A stretch of 14,085 nucleotides of DNA, taken from JBGSYN01 sp964412385 (GTDB lineage: Bacteria; Pseudomonadota; Alphaproteobacteria; Geminicoccales; Geminicoccaceae). The notes beneath the pieces are model-generated. The model had not been told where the DNA came from. It ran no database searches and saw only the letters and a list, made by a program, of their open reading frames with translations. Where the stretch lies: contig CAYPOV010000097.1 in assembly GCA_964412385.1 (NCBI GenBank), forward strand, positions 1-14,085, in the 5' to 3' direction. The position numbers and the translations under genes were made by a program. Below, in pieces: positions 1 to 7,009 of the stretch (position 1 is the first letter of the stretch; each line of letters opens with the position of its first letter).

Positions 1-817
1 CGGAGCGCATGAGCTCCACATTACCGACAGCCTCAAACGTATAGTCCAGTCCACCGTCGGTCATATCGACTAACACGTTCTGGATCGGGGCGTCGTAGTC
101 TTTTGGATTGAGACACTCCGTGGCGCCCAGGGCCCTTGCGATCGGGAACTTCGCCATGTTGATGTCGATCCCGATGATCCGCGATGCGCCGTTCAACACA
201 GCACCTTGGATCACCGCCATACCGACCGCACCGAGCCCGAAAACCGCGACCGTGGCACCTGCCTCAACCTTGGCGGTGTTGCGCACGGCCCCAATGCCGG
301 TAGGAACTGCACAGCCCATAACAGAGGCCTTTAACAGCGGGGCTTCTTTGGTGATCTTCGCCACCGAGATCTCGGGTAGCACTGTGTATTCGCTGAACGT
401 GCTGGTGCCCATATAATGAAGGATCTGCTTTCCCTTGTAAGAGAAGCGCGAGGTGCCATCCGGCATCACCCCCGCTCCTTGGGTTTTGCGGATGGTCTGG
501 CAGAGATTGGTCTTGCCCGACTTGATGTAGGGGCATTCGGGGTCCTCTGGGACGTAGAGCGGGATGACATGGTCGCCCGGCGCTACCGAGGTGACGTTCC
601 GACCGACTTCTTCGACGATCCCACAGCCTTCGTGGCCCAGGATACAGGGAAATAGCCCCTCGGGGTCTTCTCCAGAGAGCGTAAAGACATCGGTATGGCA
701 GAGGCTGGTCGTTACGATGCGGACGAGAACTTCATTGTCTTTAGGGCCTTCGAGATCGATTTCTTCGATTTCCAGGGGCTGGTTGGGCGCCCAGGCAATG
801 GCAGCACGTGTCTTCAT
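1..817 (-). CDS. frmA: Class III alcohol dehydrogenase / S-(hydroxymethyl)glutathione dehydrogenase (3' truncated by window edge)
   Basis: Zinc- and NAD-dependent medium-chain dehydrogenase that oxidises S-hydroxymethylglutathione, the formaldehyde-glutathione adduct, to S-formylglutathione in the cytoplasm; it also acts in S-nitrosoglutathione reduction. The first 272 residues are visible, of about 370 usual for the family. Catalytic-zinc ligands are present: C40 (SLCHTD), H62 and E63 (GHEG), and C169 (MGCA). Class III markers are also present: D51, R110, MPDGTSRF and HYMGTSTFSEYT. The Rossmann motif GLGAVG lies at 194-199 with D218 after the next strand. The structural-zinc lobe is abnormal: at the four usual cysteine positions it reads D92, C95, I98, C106. 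The start at 817 gives the normal class III N-terminus (MKTRAAIAW); the Shine-Dalgarno is weak. It follows the DUF1826 gene by 25 bp on the same strand, so it may be the last visible gene of the Zur-controlled operon. Family is certain; the zinc-sparing role is inference. Confidence 0.95.
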   Translation of the reverse strand, partial: MKTRAAIAWAPNQPLEIEEIDLEGPKDNEVLVRIVTTSLCHTDVFTLSGEDPEGLFPCILGHEGCGIVEEVGRNVTSVAPGDHVIPLYVPEDPECPYIKSGKTNLCQTIRKTQGAGVMPDGTSRFSYKGKQILHYMGTSTFSEYTVLPEISVAKITKEAPLLKASVMGCAVPTGIGAVRNTAKVEAGATVAVFGLGAVGMAVIQGAVLNGASRIIGIDINMAKFPIARALGATECLNPKDYDAPIQNVLVDMTDGGLDYTFEAVGNVELMRS

Positions 818-842
818 CTTGGATCTTTCTGCTGTAGATGTG

Positions 843-1496
843 TCAGTGCATGGTTGATCGGATGGGAATCTCATCGGGATCGGCCACCGGATCGAGTACG
901 AGTACGAGCCTTGTCTCGCCGGTGCCATCGATAGGCGGTGATCGGTGCAGCAGGCCAGATTTCGGGTGTTTAGGCCAGAGTGTGCCGCGAAGTATGATCG
1001 GTGCACCAGTTGGTACGGTGAGGATGATTTGCGGCTCTGCCTCGTCGGTCGAGATGCCGTATTGCGTCCCCGTGCCACGATAGGTGCAGATTAGGCGCGC
1101 TGTGACCCTATCTATATGGAACTTCCGGCAAGCATTCGTTGTGACGACGTCAAAACGCATCCGAAGATACCGTGCATCCATAAGCTCGGCGAAAACACTC
1201 GCGAGTGCCGTCACGTCGCTGATTAAATGAGCGCGCTCCGCCCCTTCGGGTGTGCCTGACGATTCGCAAATTTGGGTCGCAACGTCGCGCACGTCACGAG
1301 GGCGCAAAACCACGCGCGCTCTCGGCAATTGATCAGGTGCCAGGGCGTCAATCCAGGATTGAAATCCGGGCGACGTGTATCGCCACCAAATCGCGGCAGC
1401 GCATTCGGGACGGTGGATCGAGTGCAGATCCTCTGGGGAGTGGGCAACGCCGACACCGGTTGCGGCATCCTGCACGACCTCTCGAACAAGGGTCAT
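843..1496 (-). CDS. DUF1826 family protein, zinc-operon associated
   Basis: A 217-residue protein recognised as the DUF1826 family by its FH-x-D, CTYRG-x-GT and LLHRSPP blocks. Its function is unknown; in many proteobacteria the family sits beside COG0523 GTPases, as here. Visible features: an N-terminal half with few motifs (1-115), then H127-x-D129, the CTYRGTGTQ loop at 137-145, H184 in LLHRSPP, and R196 before a hydrophobic strand. HxD...H...R is the spacing seen in double-stranded beta-helix iron or 2-oxoglutarate enzymes, so a metal-binding jelly-roll fold is possible. No signal peptide. The start at 1496 was chosen because ATGA overlaps the GTPase stop (TGA 1495-1493), indicating translational coupling. 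The frame stays open upstream to 1679, but that extension lies inside the GTPase gene and does not look like family sequence. Confidence 0.85.
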   Translation of the reverse strand: MTLVREVVQDAATGVGVAHSPEDLHSIHRPECAAAIWWRYTSPGFQSWIDALAPDQLPRARVVLRPRDVRDVATQICESSGTPEGAERAHLISDVTALASVFAELMDARYLRMRFDVVTTNACRKFHIDRVTARLICTYRGTGTQYGISTDEAEPQIILTVPTGAPIILRGTLWPKHPKSGLLHRSPPIDGTGETRLVLVLDPVADPDEIPIRSTMH

Positions 1497-2710
1497 GCCG
1501 CAGTTTCCAAGCGCCGCCAGATGGGGAAGGGATCCGGCAAGTTCGGCAATGTGTCGAGATCGCTCGCAACCGACGCTGGTAGCAGTGCCGCATCGAGCCG
1601 CGCCCGCAACCTCGGCCAGTCGATCCCGCTGCCGATGAAAACTAACTCCTGCCGTCGATCGCCCCAGGGCTCCTGCCAATGTGCGGCTATGTAAGACCGT
1701 GCGCTATCATGCTCCGGCCAGCGGTTTTTCGGAACGGACGCCCACCAAGTGCCCATTGGCTTGATGGATGACAGAGCACCTGCAAGCGAAAACTCAGCCG
1801 CCCAATCTGGCCGCGTCGCAATCCAGAAGTGTCCTTTGGCGCGAATAACACCCGGCATATCGCCGTTCAGCACGGCCTCGATTTTCTCTGGTACAAAGGG
1901 ACGACGTGCGCGATAGATGTAGCTCGCAACGCCGTACTCCTCAGTCTCCGGCACGTGATCGGCGAAGCCGTATAGTTCCTTGGCCCACATTGGGTGTTCG
2001 TGTGCCTTCTCGAAATCAAAGAGCCCGGTATCGAGAATGGCATCTGCCGGTGCGTCGGCGTGATTCGTCTCGATAACTCTGGCATCGGCATTCAGACTGC
2101 GGATGATCTTGCGCGCTGCATCCACTTGATGCGGCTCGGCGTCGGCGACCTTGTTGAGGATCACCACGTCGGCGAACTCAATCTGCTCGACCAGCAGGTT
2201 GACAAGTGTGCGGTTGTCGTCCTCACCTAGCGTCTCGCCGCGGTCGCGCAGGAAATCGTGGCTGGAATAGTCCTTCAGCAGGTTCACTGCATCGACGACC
2301 GTCACCATGGTGTCGAGTCGCGCCACGTCCGACAGGCTTTCACCCGCCTCGTCACGGAAATCGAAAGTGGCGGCAACTGGTAAGGGTTCGGAGATACCGG
2401 TCGATTCGATCAGCAAATAGTCGAAACGGCCCTCTCCAGCGAGCCGCCGAACTTCGGCTAGGAGGTCGTCGCGCAAAGTGCAGCAGATACAACCGTTCGA
2501 CATCTCGACAAGTGTTTCATCGGTGCGGGAGAGTTCGGTGTCAGCGCGTACGAGGTCGGCGTCGATATTCACCTCGGACATGTCATTAACGATTACCGCG
2601 ACGCGTCGACCATCGCGGTTGTTGAGCACACGGTTCAAAAGCGTGGTTTTGCCCGCCCCAAGAAAGCCTGAGAGTACTGTAACCGGAAGGCGGGAGGCTT
2701 GAGCATTCAT
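1493..2710 (-). CDS. zigA: COG0523 (CobW/ZigA-type) zinc metallochaperone GTPase
   Basis: A 405-residue G3E-family GTPase of the COG0523 group. Zinc-linked members are thought to deliver Zn(II) to client enzymes when zinc is scarce. Walker A is GFLGAGKTT at 15-23, followed by the family metal-site motif CICC at 74-77 (C74, C76, C77). Walker B/switch region is ESTG at 102-105 and the guanine-specificity motif is NK at 186-187 (NKVAD). The C-terminal CobW domain begins near residue 255 and ends with a WGDRRQELVFIG block. There is no polyhistidine stretch. It starts 14 bp after the znuA stop and overlaps the DUF1826 start by ATGA, so the three are surely one transcript. Placement in a zur-znuA operon supports a role in zinc rather than cobalamin, which has no genes here. 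The ZigA name rests on overall resemblance to that subgroup plus context. Confidence 0.93.
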   Translation of the reverse strand: MNAQASRLPVTVLSGFLGAGKTTLLNRVLNNRDGRRVAVIVNDMSEVNIDADLVRADTELSRTDETLVEMSNGCICCTLRDDLLAEVRRLAGEGRFDYLLIESTGISEPLPVAATFDFRDEAGESLSDVARLDTMVTVVDAVNLLKDYSSHDFLRDRGETLGEDDNRTLVNLLVEQIEFADVVILNKVADAEPHQVDAARKIIRSLNADARVIETNHADAPADAILDTGLFDFEKAHEHPMWAKELYGFADHVPETEEYGVASYIYRARRPFVPEKIEAVLNGDMPGVIRAKGHFWIATRPDWAAEFSLAGALSSIKPMGTWWASVPKNRWPEHDSARSYIAAHWQEPWGDRRQELVFIGSGIDWPRLRARLDAALLPASVASDLDTLPNLPDPFPIWRRLETAA

Positions 2711-2724
2711 GACGACAATCCCGA

Positions 2725-3750
2725 CTACGAACTCAGCGCCTGCGCGAGCGTCGTCGCGTTGTGGCGCATCATGTCGAGGTAGGTGGGTGCCGGGCCGTCT
2801 GGCCCTGAAAGCGCTCCAGGATAGAGCGTGCCACCAATAGTGGCCCCGGTTTCGTCCGCAATTTGCTCGAGAAGACGGGAGTCGGTGATATTCTCGACAA
2901 ACACCGCCGAGATCCCTTCTTCACGCATTTGATCGATCAAGCGGGAGACGTGCTGCGCTGACGCCTCGGACTCGGTGCTCAGCCCTTGCGGCGATAAGAA
3001 GGTCAATCCGTAGTCTCTGCCAAAATACTGAAAGGCGTCGTGTGAGGTCACTACCGTGCGCCGATCAGTCGGCAAGCCTGCCAAGATCTCGCGAATCTCT
3101 GCATCGAGTGCCTTGATTTCGTTGACATATGCGGCGCGGTTTTGATTGAAATCAACGGCGTTCTCGGGATCGGCCTGAGCCAAAGCGGCCGCAATGTTGT
3201 CTGCATAAGTCACGGCATTGTCGAGGCTCTGCCAAGCATGCGGATCGAAGGCACCATGGTGATGATGACCGTGGCCTGCCTCGGCGTGCTCCTTGTGGTC
3301 GTGACCGTGGCCTGCCTCGGCGTGCTCCTTGTGATCATGGCCGTGGCCGTGCTCAGCATGGTCATCGCCTTCGTGATGGTCGTCCCCTTCCTCGAAGGCA
3401 ATCGGCTGGATCCCCTCGGTGGTAACCACGCGGGTACCTTCGAAACCGGAGGCATCGACCAGACGGTCGATCCAGCCCTCGAACTCGAGACCGTTCACGA
3501 AAAGAAGTTCTGCGGTACTCACTGCACGAGCGTCGGCAGGAGTTGGCTGAAAGACATGGGTATCGCCGTCGGGGCCCACGAGCGTTGTGACAGCTACATG
3601 CTCGCCGCCAATGCGCTCCACCATATCACCGAGGATCGAGAAGGTCGCAACGACAGGGATTGGCCCGGTCGTCTGGGCCGCTACCGGTCCAGCGAGTGAC
3701 AGTGCGAGGACAGTGCTTGCAGAGCTGAGAAGCGTTCTGCGGGTCGTCAT
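2725..3750 (-). CDS. znuA: Zinc ABC transporter periplasmic substrate-binding protein ZnuA
   Basis: A 341-residue cluster-9 (cluster A-I) solute-binding protein that captures Zn(II) in the periplasm for a ZnuBC-type transporter. The N-terminal signal peptide is about 25 residues, MTTRRTLLSS followed by a hydrophobic core and a site near AAQ; the RR pair makes it Tat-like but could be ordinary Sec. Metal ligands seen: H65 (GDTHVF), H171 (FDPHAW) and H237 (TSHDAF). At the position where relatives often have Asp (LYSDALS) it reads LYPGALS (309-315). A His/Asp-rich loop spans about 124-165 and contains two 12-residue tandem copies of GHGHDHKEHAEA and a GHGHHHH end. Start 3750 was chosen for the AAAGGAAA ribosome site just upstream and the signal peptide; the in-frame extension to 3981 has no family resemblance. 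It is 315 bp after zur. No znuB or znuC gene lies in the window. Confidence 0.95.
   Translation of the reverse strand: MTTRRTLLSSASTVLALSLAGPVAAQTTGPIPVVATFSILGDMVERIGGEHVAVTTLVGPDGDTHVFQPTPADARAVSTAELLFVNGLEFEGWIDRLVDASGFEGTRVVTTEGIQPIAFEEGDDHHEGDDHAEHGHGHDHKEHAEAGHGHDHKEHAEAGHGHHHHGAFDPHAWQSLDNAVTYADNIAAALAQADPENAVDFNQNRAAYVNEIKALDAEIREILAGLPTDRRTVVTSHDAFQYFGRDYGLTFLSPQGLSTESEASAQHVSRLIDQMREEGISAVFVENITDSRLLEQIADETGATIGGTLYPGALSGPDGPAPTYLDMMRHNATTLAQALSS
3267..3338 (-). repeat. Two tandem 36-bp repeats encoding a His-rich 12-residue unit in znuA
   Basis: Two adjacent near-identical 36-bp copies (3267-3302 and 3303-3338 on the plus strand) encode GHGHDHKEHAEA twice inside the metal-sensing loop of ZnuA; a partial third unit, GHGHHHH, adjoins. 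The period is a multiple of three, so copy-number change would lengthen or shorten the loop without shifting the frame. The second copy differs from the first by a few bases at its end. Confidence 0.9.
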
Positions 3751-4065
3751 AGAATTTCCTTTCAGCGTTAGAATTGGCGGCGCGGCAAGGCCTGCGCCGA
3801 ATAACGGTCCGATGGTCCGAGTTTCAGTGACACCGCGTAAGCGTTGCTGGCCGCTAGAATGGTCGCTGCCCCTAGCGGCAAGCTGCAATGGAAACAGAAC
3901 AGCTGGCTGTTCAGATTCATCGGCTGCCGCATCAGAAATATTCCGCCCGACGTGAGTGCTGCCCGGACAAACCCAACCCATTGCGCTGCCTCGGCAAGCG
4001 CCGTGTGAGCATGTCCGGCGTCGGCTCCATGGATGGGATGCCTCGGGTAATTCCGCGGCGCGTGT
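3751..4065. other. 315-bp spacer between zur and znuA, no convincing gene
   Basis: No gene can be supported here. The minus-strand frame that ends with TAA near 3757 is open from inside zur (about 4117), but its first ATG lies late and would give only about 47 residues. Another ATG overlaps the zur stop (4069, ATGA) but its frame closes after roughly 45 codons. The spacer holds no second copy of the Zur palindrome. It may contain a secondary znuA promoter or the remains of a lost gene; neither is shown by the sequence. Confidence 0.5.
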
Positions 4066-4467
4066 TCATGCCAGGGCGTTTCCCGTGCCGCATGAGGCGC
4101 AACGGCCGTGGACTTCGATCACATGACGTTTGGGCGCGAAGCCCGATCTTCCCACGACCTCGGAAACGTCCCTCAAGAGATCCGGCGCAACATTCTCCTC
4201 AACGGCTCCGCAGTCATCGCAGATCGAAAGGATTGTTGCATGCAGGTGCTGATCGCATCGGCAGGCAATGAACGCGTTCAGCGATTCTAGCCGATGCACT
4301 TGCCCACGCTTAGTCAACGCAGCCAGGGCCCTATACACGGTTTGCGGCGCGATCTTCGGATGAGCTCCATTCAGCACTCCAAGCACTTCATAGGCAGACA
4401 ATGCACCACGTTGCCGACTTAATATTGCCAGCACCTCCGTTTGGATTCGTTCTCCCTGCTTCGCCAT
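4066..4467 (-). CDS. zur: Zinc uptake regulator Zur (Fur family)
   Basis: A 133-residue Fur-family repressor that binds DNA when loaded with Zn(II) and shuts off zinc-acquisition genes. The N-terminal winged helix covers about 1-65 (ALSAYEVLGVL, then PQTVYRAL-x-L as the recognition region), followed by a dimerisation/metal domain. Metal residues visible: C69, C71, H74 and H76 (CRCDQHLH), the CDDC pair C83/C86, H115 and H120, and the C-terminal CASC pair C123/C126 of the structural zinc site. The HRLESLNAFIAC block and CDDCGAVEE resemble Zur rather than Fur or PerR, and the neighbours are znuA and a zinc GTPase. The ribosome site is weak. The start lies 29 bp from a perfect palindromic operator, suggesting autoregulation together with the downstream operon. 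Confidence 0.95.
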   Translation of the reverse strand: MAKQGERIQTEVLAILSRQRGALSAYEVLGVLNGAHPKIAPQTVYRALAALTKRGQVHRLESLNAFIACRCDQHLHATILSICDDCGAVEENVAPDLLRDVSEVVGRSGFAPKRHVIEVHGRCASCGTGNALA

Positions 4468-4496
4468 CAGTCACTCGAATTGTTTGACTAAGTAGC

Positions 4497-4514
4497 GTTA
4501 TGTTATAACATAAC
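4497..4514. promoter_or_regulatory. Candidate Zur operator (perfect 18-bp palindrome)
   Basis: GTTATGTTATAACATAAC is a perfect inverted repeat centred between 4505 and 4506. Its sequence matches the ATGTTATAACAT-type core known for alphaproteobacterial Zur boxes. It lies between zur (minus) and the sulfatase (plus) and overlaps the likely zur -10 element. Repression of zur and the genes after it is the simplest reading; the sulfatase start is about 260 bp away. Confidence 0.85.
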
Positions 4515-4529
4515 ACAACGCAAGTGCAA
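4502..4529 (-). promoter_or_regulatory. Candidate sigma-70 promoter of zur
   Basis: On the minus strand, TTGCAC (4529-4524) and TATAAC (4507-4502) are separated by 16 bp, upstream of the zur ATG at 4467. The -10 lies inside the palindromic operator, so bound Zur would block polymerase. Assigned by eye only. Confidence 0.5.
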
Positions 4530-4756
4530 CAATTTTGCCGCCCTAGAGGGTGACCACCTTCGTGCTTTGCGCAGAACCAATTGGGCCCGTGCTTCCTTCG
4601 GAACACTCAAGGTTGTCCGTTGCGTTCGCCCGGACGTTTGCGATGTCGGTAGATGGCAAGATGAACACCTCATATGTACTGAATCAGGAATCGGCCACCA
4701 CACCAAGCATTGTCTTGCAACAGGCGCCTGCACTCAGCCATTACTGATGACATACG

Positions 4757-4765
4757 AAGGGGAGG
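4757..4765 (+). promoter_or_regulatory. Strong ribosome-binding site deciding the sulfatase start
   Basis: AAGGGGAGG ends 8 bases before the ATG at 4774. It is too close to the alternative ATG at 4747 to serve it, because it lies downstream of that codon. It therefore favours the start at 4774. Confidence 0.7.
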
Positions 4766-4773
4766 CAGAGGCG

Positions 4774-6993
4774 ATGAGTGAATTCGCAGGCAGTATCGGA
4801 CGGACATATAACGAATCGACGCCGCATTGGCCGGAGCGCCAAGGTGCACCAAAAGGTGCACCCAATGTTGTCATTATCTACATGGACGATATGGGCTATT
4901 CCGATCCGGGCTGCTACGGCTCGGAGATCGATACGCCGCATATAGACGGGATCGCTGCACGCGGCCTGCGACTTACCAACTATACGACGCATCCGATCTG
5001 CTCGCCTGCGCGCGCCGCACTGCTGACGGGGATGAATGCCCATTCGGTCGGAACCGGCTGGATCGCCAATTCCGATTCGGGTTTTCCAGGCTATCGGGGT
5101 GAAATACCACTCGACGCGCCCACTCTCGCGGAAACATTGCGTGCCTCGGGCTATGCCACATTTATGACCGGCAAATGGCACAACACGCCTAACCGGGACA
5201 CGGTCTCGGCGGGGGCCAAGCATAGCTGGCCCACACAGCGGGGCTTCGATTGCTTCCATGGGTTCATGGATGGGGAAACCAATTTCTTCTTCCCCTCTCG
5301 CTTACAGCGTGACAACCAGTTGGTGCCTATCGATGAGTTTCCGGAAGGTTATTACGCCACGGATGATTGGTGTGACCAAGCGATCAATTACGTCAGAGAC
5401 TTGCGCGGAACGTCAGCAAATCGGCCATTCTTCCTCTATGTTGCTCATAATGCGGTGCACGGGCCGCTCCATTCGAAAGCTGAAGACCTCGCTAAATATC
5501 GTGGCCGCTACGACCATGGATGGACCAAGACACGCGAGGCGCGGCACCAACGGCAGCTGGAGATGGGCCTGATCCCGGAAGGCACCAGGCTTCCGAAATC
5601 CGACCCGCGCGTCCCCAAGTGGGATGATACCGATCCGGCCGACAGACCTTTGTTTGCGCGTCACATGGAGACCTACGCCGCGATGCTCGATTGTGTCGAT
5701 CAGACCGTCGGGCGGATCGTTTCTTGTCTCGAGGAGCTTGGCGAACTCGACAATACGATACTGCTTTTCTCCTCAGACAATGGCGGCACCGATGCCGGAG
5801 GTCCGATGGGGATGTTCAACAATAACCGGCGCTATATGGGATTACCTCCTTTGCCGATGGAATATGATCGCGCGCATGTCGAGGAGTTGGGCGGCCCGCG
5901 TAGTAATTCGCTCTACAACACGGCATGGGGTGAGGTTTGCAACACACCTTTCCCGTCTTTCAAGACCTATACCGGCGCTGGCGGGCGGCGGGTGTCGTTC
6001 ATCGTCTCTTGGCCGGAGAAGCTAAAAGATCATGGTGCCATCCGAAACCAATTCATGCACGTGACCGACATCATGCCTACTTTGTTGGAGATGATTGACG
6101 TGCCTGCGCTGGATACCATCAATGGCAAGCCCGCGCGATCGATGCATGGTATGAGCATGGCCTCGGTTTTGATGGATGATGGTGCCGTGTCGCCGCGCAC
6201 CGAGCAGTATTACGAGTGTTGGGCGAATCGAGCCTACCAAAGAAATGGTTGGCTGGCACGGTCCATCCAAAAACGCGGCGAGCCGATCGATATGGACAAC
6301 TGGACTTTACATCATTTGGAGGAGGACTTTTCCGAGAGCGTCGATGTCAGTGACCAATTTCCCGAGAAACTCGCTGAATTAGTCGAAGCGTTTGACAGAG
6401 CCGCTTGGGAGAATGAGGTCTATCCGCTCGACAACCGGGACCGCCACGAGCGATTCATCGATACCTCGGCAGAGGAAGATGCGAAGGCCGATTTACCACA
6501 CACGTTTTGGCCGGGCGCTCAAACGACCCATCGCGCGGAGACAATTCCGCTCATTCACGACCGGTCGTTCAAACTCAGAGTGCAGTTCAGCCACAGTGAT
6601 GGTGACGAGGGCATCCTTTGGGCGATCGGCGATCCGGTGGGCGGTGTGGTGATGTATGTCGAGGGCGGTGATCTGCACCTCTATTACAACTGCTTTGGCG
6701 ACGAGACTTCGCTGCCGAAGTTCGACCTCCCGGCGGGCCAGCATGAAGCCGTTCTCGACTATGAAGCGCTCGGTCAGCGCCGCGGCCGTGGGCGTATTCT
6801 TGTCGATGGCGAAGAGAAAGTTGCATGGAGCGATCTTTCGCCCACGCTTGCCTATGGCATTTTTGAAGGGCTGGATGTCGGTCTCGACCGCCGGGGTCCC
6901 GTTTCATGGGAACTCTACGAGAGCCACAGATCCTTTCCCTATACTGGCTCCATTGCCAAGGTCATCATCGAGCCTGGGGCGAAAGCTAGCTAG
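4774..6993 (+). CDS. Type I (formylglycine) sulfatase, arylsulfatase/AtsA-like
   Basis: A 739-residue sulfatase that hydrolyses sulfate esters using a formylglycine made from Cys. The Cys is C76 in CSPARAALLTG, the CxPxR motif with Ala where many relatives have Ser or Thr. Metal and active-site residues visible: D38-D39 (YMDDMGYSD), K134 and H136 (TGKWHN), the HNAVHGPLH block, and D335-N336 (SSDNGG). The alkaline-phosphatase-like core runs to about residue 530. A C-terminal beta-rich extension of roughly 190 residues follows (DRSFKLRVQFS..., GRILVDGEEK), making the protein longer than the usual 500-560. No signal peptide is seen, so it probably works in the cytoplasm on an imported or internal substrate. 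The formylglycine-generating enzyme is not in the window. It converges on the dioxygenase gene with a 16-bp gap. Substrate unknown; AtsA-like arylsulfatase is the nearest label. Confidence 0.92.
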   Translation: MSEFAGSIGRTYNESTPHWPERQGAPKGAPNVVIIYMDDMGYSDPGCYGSEIDTPHIDGIAARGLRLTNYTTHPICSPARAALLTGMNAHSVGTGWIANSDSGFPGYRGEIPLDAPTLAETLRASGYATFMTGKWHNTPNRDTVSAGAKHSWPTQRGFDCFHGFMDGETNFFFPSRLQRDNQLVPIDEFPEGYYATDDWCDQAINYVRDLRGTSANRPFFLYVAHNAVHGPLHSKAEDLAKYRGRYDHGWTKTREARHQRQLEMGLIPEGTRLPKSDPRVPKWDDTDPADRPLFARHMETYAAMLDCVDQTVGRIVSCLEELGELDNTILLFSSDNGGTDAGGPMGMFNNNRRYMGLPPLPMEYDRAHVEELGGPRSNSLYNTAWGEVCNTPFPSFKTYTGAGGRRVSFIVSWPEKLKDHGAIRNQFMHVTDIMPTLLEMIDVPALDTINGKPARSMHGMSMASVLMDDGAVSPRTEQYYECWANRAYQRNGWLARSIQKRGEPIDMDNWTLHHLEEDFSESVDVSDQFPEKLAELVEAFDRAAWENEVYPLDNRDRHERFIDTSAEEDAKADLPHTFWPGAQTTHRAETIPLIHDRSFKLRVQFSHSDGDEGILWAIGDPVGGVVMYVEGGDLHLYYNCFGDETSLPKFDLPAGQHEAVLDYEALGQRRGRGRILVDGEEKVAWSDLSPTLAYGIFEGLDVGLDRRGPVSWELYESHRSFPYTGSIAKVIIEPGAKAS

Positions 6994-7009
6994 CTTGCTA
7001 CTCGGATGA

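Noticed and set aside
1497..1679. Upstream in-frame extension of the DUF1826 gene to 1679
   Set aside because: It lies wholly inside the COG0523 gene, and the ATGA overlap at 1496 gives a natural coupled start.
3142..3699. 185-codon plus-strand frame opposite znuA
   Set aside because: It is the antisense of the His-rich loop and signal region; the hydrophobic look comes from reading GTG/CAT repeats backwards.
3751..3981. N-terminal extension of ZnuA to 3981 (418 residues)
   Set aside because: It would bury the signal peptide 77 residues inside the protein; a good ribosome site precedes 3750.
4567..4773. Longer sulfatase start at 4567 or 4747
   Set aside because: The translation before 4774 has no family resemblance or signal peptide, and AAGGGGAGG sits correctly only for 4774.
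6983..6996. AAGCTAGCTAGCTT palindrome over the sulfatase stop codon as a terminator
   Set aside because: It is self-complementary but has no loop and no T-run, so it cannot be called an intrinsic terminator.
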